Below, in pieces: positions 1 to 4,791 of a DNA stretch of 5,508 bases (its first letter is position 1; the number at the start of each line of letters is the position of its first letter). A model generated the notes under the pieces. It saw only the letters and a list, made by a program, of their open reading frames with translations. It did no database searches and was not told where the DNA came from. The position numbers were made by a program, and so were the translations under genes. Source of the stretch: Alphaproteobacteria bacterium (GTDB lineage: Bacteria > Pseudomonadota > Alphaproteobacteria > Sphingomonadales > Sphingomonadaceae); assembly GCA_020249025.1 (NCBI GenBank), contig JADCGM010000238.1, forward strand, positions 1 through 5,508. Reading direction: 5' to 3'.

Positions 1-540
1 GATGAAGTTCACGACGCCGGCGATGGCGTCAGACCCGTAGATCGACGAGGCGCCGCCGGTGGTGATCTCGACACGCTCGATGAGATCGGTCGGGAAGGTG
101 TTGATGTCGGGCGAGACGCCGTTCGACAGCACGTCGCCGGCGACGTGACGGCGGCCGTTGACCAGCACGAGGGTGCGGGCGGTGCCGAGACCGCGCAGAT
201 CGAGCAGGTTCAGACCGCGGGTGCCGAGGAAGCGCGTCGAGTTCTGCTGGCTGAAGGTCGAGCGCAGCTGCGGCAGATCGTTCAGCGTGTCACCGATCGA
301 CAGCGAGCCGGTGTTGGTCAGCTGGTCGGCAGAGATGGCGACGATCGGCACCGGCGAATCCAGGTTCGGACGGGCGATGCGCGAACCGGTCACGAGGATG
401 ACTTCCTCGCTGTTGTCGGCGGCGGCGGTGTCGGCCTGCGCGGTCTGCGTCGGGGCCGGAGTTTCGGCGCTCTGCGCAAACGCAGGGGCGGAGAAGGCGG
501 CCAGCGCGGTGCCGGCGAGCAGAAGGCGGTCGAACCGCAT
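1..540 (-). CDS. TonB-dependent outer-membrane receptor, N-terminal part (cut by the left edge)
   Basis: This gene encodes a receptor of the TonB-dependent family, which imports scarce nutrients (siderophores, vitamins, glycans or peptides) across the outer membrane using TonB/ExbBD energy. The 180 visible codons read without a stop from the ATG at 540 to the edge. Residues 1-22 form a Sec signal peptide (MRFDRLLLAG start, hydrophobic core, AFA|QS cleavage). A Pro/Thr/Ala-rich linker follows, then a TonB-box-like stretch 'EEVILVTGSRI' (45-55). The plug domain starts near 62 and shows 'LRGLGTARTLVLVNGRR' (115-131) and 'IERVEITTGGASSIYGSDA' (154-172), both hallmark plug motifs. The beta-barrel is outside the window, so the substrate cannot be told. 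The start is supported by a purine-rich AGAGGGG ribosome-binding site about 7 bases upstream. The gene diverges from the S41 peptidase. The family call is near certain; the ligand is unknown. Confidence 0.95.
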   Translation of the reverse strand, partial: MRFDRLLLAGTALAAFSAPAFAQSAETPAPTQTAQADTAAADNSEEVILVTGSRIARPNLDSPVPIVAISADQLTNTGSLSIGDTLNDLPQLRSTFSQQNSTRFLGTRGLNLLDLRGLGTARTLVLVNGRRHVAGDVLSNGVSPDINTFPTDLIERVEITTGGASSIYGSDAIAGVVNFI

Positions 541-572
541 GTTGAATCCCCTCTGTCCTAGATGACGTCCTC

Positions 573-595
573 CGGACTCCTCCCATCAGAGTCCG
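573..595 (-). promoter_or_regulatory. Perfect 7-bp inverted repeat in the receptor leader
   Basis: CGGACTC (573-579) and GAGTCCG (589-595) are exact reverse complements separated by 9 bases. On the minus-strand transcript this would be a hairpin ending about 32 bases before the receptor start codon, just upstream of its ribosome-binding site. It could be a 5' leader hairpin affecting translation or mRNA stability, or a dimeric repressor operator. No T-tract follows, so an intrinsic terminator is unlikely. The repeat itself is directly seen; its role is inferred. Confidence 0.4.
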
Positions 596-615
596 CAGGC
601 ATGCTGCTGCCCTGA

Positions 616-639
616 CGTTGCGGGGGCGAAAGCGCAACG
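616..639. promoter_or_regulatory. Second perfect 7-bp inverted repeat upstream of the receptor gene
   Basis: CGTTGCG (616-622) and CGCAACG (633-639) are exact reverse complements separated by 10 bases. The loop carries a run of G and a GAAA that could form a tetraloop in the plus-strand reading. It sits 20 bases further from the receptor gene than the first repeat, so the two form a tandem pair. It may be an operator or leader structure. It lies next to the low-GC pocket at 641-698. Confidence 0.35.
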
Positions 640-749
640 AAGATTCACGCGGCTGTGCATCGACAAGCAGTGACTGTTGCACATTTGCTGCAGTGCACCG
701 CAGGAGCCCCTGTCACGGCGCCCGATCTGACCGCTTGCGCAACGAGCGG

Positions 750-795
750 TTGACCGTCCGATCGGCCGGGCTGACAAAGCCGCCGGCACGGTCAA
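750..795 (+). promoter_or_regulatory. Nested inverted repeat ahead of the S41 peptidase gene
   Basis: The outer arms TTGACCGT (750-757) and ACGGTCAA (788-795) are a perfect 8-bp inverted repeat. Inside them, 765-768 pairs with 784-787 and 769-772 pairs with 778-781, leaving a 2-base bulge and the five-base loop GACAA. Together this is a 16-bp imperfect hairpin ending 33 bases before the chosen start at 829. A smaller 5-bp repeat (731-735/745-749) abuts its left side. There is no T-run after it and no gene ends before it, so a leader structure or operator is more likely than a terminator. TTGACC within the left arm also resembles a -35 box, but no good -10 follows. Confidence 0.4.
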
Positions 796-828
796 GACTG
801 GCCGCGCAACAGCATGTGGGGATGGCGC

Positions 829-2275
829 ATGATGCGGGGACGGTGGCGGCGGGCGGCAAGCATGCTCGCATTGATTGCGGTCGCAGGCTGCGGCGGCGGG
901 GGCGGCGGCAGCGCGCCGACAGCCGTCGTTCCGACACCGACGCCGACAACCTCGACGCCCGCCGTGTCCTCGACCTGCGCGCTGCGCACGCGTCAGGACT
1001 GGGCGCTCGGCGTCCTGCGCGAATGGTATCTCTTCCCCGAGACGCTGCCGCTGACCACGGACCCGACACCCTTTGCGACCGTCGGCGCCTATATCGATTC
1101 CCTGACCGCGACCGCGCGCGCAGCGCCGCGACCGCTTCTTTACCTATCTGACCTCGATCGCCGAAGAGACCGCCTTCCTCGCCTCGGGATCGAGCGCGGG
1201 CTTTGGCTTCCGGCTGCAGACCGATGCGACGGCGCGGCGCGCGGTGATCACCGAGGTGTTCGAGACCGCCCCCGCCTTCACCGCCGGTCTCGACCGCGGC
1301 GACGAGATCCTCGCAATCGGCACGACCACCGCCGACCTGCGCAACGTCAGCGACATCATCGCGACCGAAGGCACATCGGGCGTCACCAATGCGCTCGGCC
1401 CGTCGACGGTCGGCCTGTCCCGGACGCTGCGGGTGCAGTCGCCGGGCGGCACGCCACGGATCGTGACGGCGACCAAGGCCGATTATTCGCTGTCGCCGCT
1501 GTCACCGCGCTACGGGGCACGCATCATCGACGACGGCGGCCGGCGCGTCGGCTATCTCAACCTGCGCACCTTCATTTCGTCGGCCGACCAGCAGCTGCGC
1601 GACGCGATGGCGAATTTCCGCGCGCAGGGCATCACACACGTCATCGTCGATTTCCGCTACAACGGCGGCGGCCTCGTCTCGACCGCACATCTGCTCGGCG
1701 ATCTCCTCGGCGGCAACCGCGCGGCGACCGACGTTCTGGCGGTCGAGACCTTCCGGCCCGAGAAGGCGTCCAACAACGAGACCAAGCGCTTCGTCGCGCA
1801 GCCGCAGTCGATCTCGCCGGTGCGGATCGCCTTCATCGGCACCGGCGCGACGGCATCGGCGAGCGAGCTCGTCATCAACGGCCTCATTCCCTTCTACGGG
1901 ACCAATCTCGCGCTGATCGGCTCCAACACCTTCGGCAAGCCTGTCGGGCAGATCGCCATCGACCGCTCGGCCTGCGACGACCGGCTGCGCGTCGTCGCCT
2001 TCAGCACCCGCAACGGCGCGGGGTCGGACAATTATTATGACGGCCTCGCCGGCGCCGTGCAGGCGAGCTGCCGCGCGACCGACGACCCGACCCGACCGCT
2101 CGGAGATCCGCAGGAGGCGATGACGCGGCAGGCGCTCGACTTCCTCGCCGGGCGCAGTTGCACCGCGATCGCCGCCTCGGCGCAGGGCGCGCTGTCGGCA
2201 AGCGCCGGGCGGCTGACGATGCTGACCCCGGAGAACCCGACCGTCGCCCAGCGCGAGGTGCCAGGCCTGTTCTAG
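829..2275 (+). pseudogene. S41-family serine peptidase, predicted lipoprotein with PDZ domain, frameshifted
   Basis: S41 peptidases (CtpA/Tsp type) cleave protein C-termini in the periplasm with a Ser-Lys dyad. The N-terminus is a lipoprotein signal: Arg-rich start, hydrophobic core, lipobox VAGC with the cysteine codon at 889-891, then a poly-Gly and Pro/Thr linker. The first part reads in the frame of 829; the rest, from about 1124, reads in the +1 frame. Adding one GC to the run at 1113-1121 restores a continuous 482-residue protein reading ...TARAQRRDRFFTYL. In restored numbering a PDZ-like region spans roughly 120-208 and the catalytic domain begins near 242. Motif 'ATASASE' gives Ser344 and Glu347, and 'TFGKPVGQ' gives Lys371. 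I chose ATG 829 (or 832) over 814 because GTGGGGA at 816-822 is a plausible ribosome-binding site for it, while 814 has none. The shift is either a real mutation or a sequencing error. Without repair the frame stays open to 2040 as Arg-rich nonsense. Confidence 0.85.
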
Positions 2276-2279
2276 GCGG

Positions 2280-2594
2280 CTATTCGTCGAGCGCGCAGCC
2301 GAGATCGCCGTCGTAGCGGGCGGTGCGCGTGGCGATCAGCGGCACGGTCGCGGTGATGCGCTTGGCCGCGGCGTCCTCGGTCACCGAGACGATCTCCATT
2401 CCGGGCTCGAAATCGGTGAGGCACTGCGCCATCGTGCGGTTGCCGATGTAGCGGCAGGCGCAGACGACGCGCGCGGCATAGCCGACGCCGACCTCGGCCT
2501 TGCGGCCGAGCGGACCCCGGTCGACGACCGCCCAGGCGGCGCCGGCCAGCACCGCGACCACGCCCAGCGTCCCCAACCAGCCGCTTGCCTTCAT
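2280..2594 (-). CDS. Small membrane-anchored four-cysteine protein, function unknown
   Basis: I do not recognise this 104-residue protein. Residues 4-24 form one hydrophobic segment without a clear signal-peptidase site, so it is probably an N-terminal anchor with the remainder in the periplasm. The soluble part has Cys45 and Cys47 (VVCACRY), Cys58 (MAQCLTDF) and Cys100 (LGCALDE). Four cysteines in an exported domain could form two disulphides, or CxC could bind a metal; neither can be decided here. ATG 2594 is chosen because AGGGGGC at 2601-2607 is a good ribosome-binding site 6 bases away and the hydrophobic segment starts there. The frame is open much further upstream (to about 3605), but that part is antisense to the hydrolase gene. 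It ends 4 bases from the peptidase's stop (tail to tail) and starts 45 bases from the divergent hydrolase gene. Confidence 0.75.
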   Translation of the reverse strand: MKASGWLGTLGVVAVLAGAAWAVVDRGPLGRKAEVGVGYAARVVCACRYIGNRTMAQCLTDFEPGMEIVSVTEDAAAKRITATVPLIATRTARYDGDLGCALDE

Positions 2595-2612
2595 CGTCGC
2601 GCCCCCTATCGT
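2585..2612 (+). promoter_or_regulatory. Weak candidate promoter for the hydrolase-UPF0262-dcd-murA run
   Basis: TTGCCT (2585-2590) and TATCGT (2607-2612) are spaced by 16 bases, each matching four of six positions of the sigma-70 consensus. Transcription would begin near 2619, about 20 bases before the hydrolase start. The element overlaps the first codons of the divergent small gene, as it must if a promoter is to fit within the 45-base gap. Such matches are easy to find by chance, so this is only a suggestion. Confidence 0.2.
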
Positions 2613-2639
2613 CGTTCCGCGTTCGGCACAGGTGACGTC

Positions 2640-3731
2640 ATGCGGCGGATTTTCACAAGCGCGATCATCGGACTGGGGCTCGTGGCCGGCTCGGCCGCGG
2701 CAGCGCCGTGCGCGCGCGACGCCCGGACGATGCCGACCTCGCCGCAGGCGATCGCCTGCACCTTCTTTGATTCGAAGGCCCTGGCGGAGACACGCGCGCT
2801 CGTCGTCCTTCAGGGCGGCAAGCCGGTGATCGAGCTCTACGGCAAGGGCTACGGTCCGCAGAACCGCTTCATCTCCTGGTCGATGGCGAAATCGATCACC
2901 TCGACGCTCGTCGGCCAGCTCGTCGGCGACGGCGCGCTCGGGCTCGACCGGCCCGCCCCGGTCGCGGCGTGGCGGCAGACGCCGAACGACCCGCGCGCCG
3001 CGATCACGCTGCGCCAGCTCCTCCACATGTCCTCCGGCCTCGAGCATTGGGAGGCGAGCGCTGACATGCCGGAGGACCCCGACACCAACCGGCTGCTGTT
3101 CGGTGACCGGGCGAAGGATGCGGTGCCGTTCATCGCCGGCAAGCCGCTCGTCGCGGCGCCGGGGACGGAATATCGCTATTCGACGGCAACGAGCATGCTG
3201 CTCGCCGACATCGTGCAGCGCACCGCCGCCCCGGCCGCGACCCCGCAGGCCCGCAAGCGGGCGATGCGCGATTACATGGTGCGCCGGCTGATCCGGCCGG
3301 CGGGCCTCGGAAGCCTTGTCTGCGACTTCGATGCAGCGGGCGCGATGGCGGGCGGCTCGCTCTGCCACATGACCGCGCGCGACTGGGCGCGCTTTGGCCA
3401 GCTCTATCTCGACAACGGCCGCGTCAACGGCGTGCAGGTGGTGCCGGCGAATTGGGTGGACTTCGTGCGCACGCCCGCCACGACCGACGGCGGCTATGGC
3501 GGGCATTTCTGGCTCAACCGGCCGCGCCCCGAGGGTCGCGAGGACGCGCTGTTTCCCGCCTCCGGTCCCACCGACGCCTACGCCGCGATCGGCCATCTCG
3601 GCCAATATGTGGTGATCGTGCCGTCGAAGCGGCTGGTCGTGGTGCGGCTCGGCAAGACCAACGACGGCGACCTCGCGCCTGTCCGCCGAGGCCTCGCCAA
3701 GCTCGTCAACGCCTTCCCGGACGCGCCATGA
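2640..3731 (+). CDS. Exported serine hydrolase, beta-lactamase (class C)/PBP fold
   Basis: This 363-residue protein belongs to the beta-lactamase-related serine hydrolase family (Pfam beta-lactamase; class C enzymes, D-Ala-D-Ala carboxypeptidases, family VIII esterases, 6-aminohexanoate-dimer hydrolase). Residues 1-22 are a Sec signal peptide with cleavage near AAA|AP. Catalytic motifs are SMAK (81-84: nucleophile Ser81, base Lys84), the YST triad (Tyr180, in place of the usual YxN) and GHLGQ (318-322) in the place of the KTG box. The region 'ITLRQLLHMSSGLE' (122-135) is typical of the family. The His-x-Gly third motif and Tyr-Ser-Thr argue for an esterase, amidase or peptidase rather than a true beta-lactamase, but the substrate is not predictable. 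The start is supported by AGGTGA at 2630-2635. Its stop overlaps the next start as ATGA, so translation is probably coupled. It is the first gene of the rightward run. Confidence 0.9.
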   Translation: MRRIFTSAIIGLGLVAGSAAAAPCARDARTMPTSPQAIACTFFDSKALAETRALVVLQGGKPVIELYGKGYGPQNRFISWSMAKSITSTLVGQLVGDGALGLDRPAPVAAWRQTPNDPRAAITLRQLLHMSSGLEHWEASADMPEDPDTNRLLFGDRAKDAVPFIAGKPLVAAPGTEYRYSTATSMLLADIVQRTAAPAATPQARKRAMRDYMVRRLIRPAGLGSLVCDFDAAGAMAGGSLCHMTARDWARFGQLYLDNGRVNGVQVVPANWVDFVRTPATTDGGYGGHFWLNRPRPEGREDALFPASGPTDAYAAIGHLGQYVVIVPSKRLVVVRLGKTNDGDLAPVRRGLAKLVNAFPDAP

Positions 3732-4207
3732 CCGATCCCCGCATCATCTCGGTCGATCTCGACGAGCGCACCATCCTCTGGCGCAACGCCGATGTGGAGC
3801 AAGAGCGCCGCGTCGCCATCTTCGACTTGCTTGAAGGCAACCGCTTCGCGCCGCTGACCGCCTATGACGACGGCTATGCCGGCCCGTTCCGCATCGTCAT
3901 GCGCGTCGAGGAGGGGCGGCTCGCCATCGACATCCGCGCCGAGGACAGCCGGGATCTCGAAACCGTCGTGCTGCCGCTGTCGCCGTTCCGGCGCATCGTC
4001 CGCGACTATTTCGCCATCTGCGACAGCTATTACAAAGCCATCCGCAACGCCTCGCCGAGCCAGATCGAGACCATCGACATGGCCCGCCGCGGCATCCACA
4101 ACGAAGCGGCCGAGCTGCTCGCCGAACGGCTGGCCGCCAAGGTCGAGGTCGATTTCGACACCGCGCGCCGCCTGTTCACGCTGATCTGCGTGCTTCATAT
4201 CCGATAG
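3728..4207 (+). CDS. UPF0262 family protein
   Basis: This is a 159-residue protein of the uncharacterised UPF0262 family, recognised from its conserved blocks: 'DVEQERRVAIFDLLEGN' (22-38), 'PLSPFRRIVRDYFAICDSYY' (83-102), 'SQIETIDMARRGIHNEAAEL' (111-130) and a C-terminal 'VDFDTARRLFTLICVLH' (141-157). The length is normal for the family. There is no signal peptide or membrane segment, so it should be cytoplasmic; it is charged and mostly helical in its second half. No biochemical function is known to me. Its ATG overlaps the hydrolase stop (ATGA) and has no obvious Shine-Dalgarno sequence, which suggests translational coupling. dcd follows after 9 bases. From memory, in other Alphaproteobacteria this gene commonly sits near murA and hisD, so the murA link here is partly preserved context. 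Confidence 0.93.
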   Translation: MTDPRIISVDLDERTILWRNADVEQERRVAIFDLLEGNRFAPLTAYDDGYAGPFRIVMRVEEGRLAIDIRAEDSRDLETVVLPLSPFRRIVRDYFAICDSYYKAIRNASPSQIETIDMARRGIHNEAAELLAERLAAKVEVDFDTARRLFTLICVLHIR

Positions 4208-4210
4208 GGG
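4205..4210 (+). promoter_or_regulatory. Ribosome-binding site of dcd overlapping the UPF0262 stop
   Basis: The sequence TAGGGG contains the UPF0262 stop codon TAG and the AGGGG Shine-Dalgarno core, 6 bases before the dcd ATG at 4217. It favours 4217 over the in-frame ATG at 4226. The overlap of stop and ribosome-binding site indicates co-transcription and likely coupled translation. Confidence 0.7.
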
Positions 4211-4216
4211 AACCCG

Positions 4217-4771
4217 ATGTCCGTGATGTCCGACCGCTGGATCCGGCAGCGCGCGCTGGAGGACGGCATGATCGAGCCGTTCGTCGAAAGCCAGCGCCGC
4301 GACGGCTGCGTGTCCTACGGCCTGTCGTCCTACGGTTACGACGCGCGCGTCGCCGACGAGTTCAAGATCTTCACCAATGTCGACAGCCAGACCGTCGACC
4401 CCAAGAACTTCTCGCCGACGAGCTTCGTCGACCGAAAGACCGACGTCTGCATCATCCCGCCCAACAGCTTCGCGTTGGCGCGGACGGTCGAATATTTTCG
4501 CATCCCGCGAGACGTGCTCGTGATCTGCCTCGGCAAGTCGACCTATGCGCGCTGCGGGATCATCGTGAACGTGACCCCGCTGGAGCCCGGCTGGGAAGGG
4601 CACGTCACGCTCGAATTCTCGAACACGACGCCGCTCCCCGCGCGCATCTACGCCAACGAGGGCGCGTGCCAGTTCCTGTTCCTTCAGGGCAACGAACCCT
4701 GCGAGACGAGCTACGCCGACCGGGCCGGCAAATACATGGGTCAGCGCGGGGTCACGTTGCCGCGGCTCTAG
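4217..4771 (+). CDS. dcd: dCTP deaminase
   Basis: Dcd deaminates dCTP to dUTP in the cytoplasm, the main route to dUMP and so to thymidylate in many bacteria. The 184-residue length matches the monofunctional trimeric enzyme. Visible family signatures are 'SYGLSSYGYDARV' (33-45), the nucleotide-binding and catalytic stretch 'LGKSTYARCGIIVNVTPLEP' (105-124) with Ser108 and Arg112, 'GHVTLEFSNT' (128-137) with the catalytic glutamate Glu133, and 'ACQFLFL' (150-156) with Gln152. The C-terminus 'KYMGQRGVTLPRL' is complete and typical. Some homologues are bifunctional dCTP deaminase/dUTPases; motif reading alone cannot fully exclude that, but this length and sequence type fit the monofunctional form. 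It sits between UPF0262 and murA with short gaps, so the three are probably one transcript. Confidence 0.97.
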   Translation: MSVMSDRWIRQRALEDGMIEPFVESQRRDGCVSYGLSSYGYDARVADEFKIFTNVDSQTVDPKNFSPTSFVDRKTDVCIIPPNSFALARTVEYFRIPRDVLVICLGKSTYARCGIIVNVTPLEPGWEGHVTLEFSNTTPLPARIYANEGACQFLFLQGNEPCETSYADRAGKYMGQRGVTLPRL

Positions 4772-4791
4772 CGGCGCGCTAAGCACCAGGG
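4772..4791 (+). promoter_or_regulatory. dcd-murA spacer with a poor ribosome-binding site
   Basis: Only 20 bases separate the dcd stop from the murA ATG. TAAG at 4780-4783 is the only spaced anti-SD match, and it is weak. AGCG/CGCT (4770-4773/4777-4780) and GCCGC/GCGGC (4759-4763/4771-4775) are mutually exclusive small inverted repeats here. This suggests murA translation depends on ribosomes arriving from dcd. There is no terminator-like structure. Confidence 0.3.

Larger units (their letters stand above)
541..828. other. Divergent intergenic control region with inverted repeats
   Basis: This 288-base non-coding stretch separates the receptor gene (leftwards) from the S41 peptidase gene (rightwards). 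By eye, about 641-698 is clearly less GC-rich than its surroundings, and promoters for one or both genes most likely lie there, though no convincing -35/-10 pair is visible. It holds four perfect inverted repeats: 573-579/589-595, 616-622/633-639, 731-735/745-749 and 750-757/788-795. The first two would fall in the receptor's 5' leader and the last two in the peptidase's leader, if transcription starts in the low-GC pocket. I see no gene, tRNA or small-RNA signature in it. Confidence 0.6.

Noticed and set aside
145..565. Two overlapping plus-strand frames opposite the TonB-dependent receptor
   Set aside because: They lie antisense to a frame with signal peptide, TonB-box region and plug motifs, and show no family features.
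678..697. Short TGCAC/GTGCA inverted repeat in the low-GC pocket
   Set aside because: Only 5 bp with a 10-base gap and neighbouring self-complementary hexamers; not distinguishable from chance.
750..778. TTGACC at 750 with GACAAA at 773 as a promoter for the S41 gene
   Set aside because: The -10 match is poor and the hexamers fall inside the nested inverted repeat, which explains them better.
632..810. Repeated GCGCAAC at 632-638, 737-743 and 804-810 as a possible regulator-binding repeat
   Set aside because: The same 7-mer also occurs inside coding sequence (for example near 1338 and 3780), spacing is irregular, and it is expected by chance in such GC-rich DNA.
1124..2040. The first S41 frame continuing past the frame break as a genuine 400-residue protein
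   Set aside because: Beyond the break the translation becomes Arg/His/Asp-rich with no domain, while the neighbouring frame carries the peptidase catalytic motifs.
2256..2300. Bidirectional terminator between the convergent S41 and small-protein genes
   Set aside because: The stops are 4 bases apart and I could find no strong stem followed by a T-run on either strand.
2595..3605. Upstream extension of the small minus-strand gene to about 440 residues
   Set aside because: The extension is His/Arg/Ala-rich nonsense antisense to the hydrolase; the hydrophobic anchor and ribosome-binding site place the real start at 2594.
3578..4786. Long minus-strand open frame of about 400 codons opposite UPF0262 and dcd
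   Set aside because: It is antisense to two recognisable conserved genes, its translation is Arg/Asp/Val-rich without any family resemblance, and long antisense frames are expected in GC-rich codon usage.
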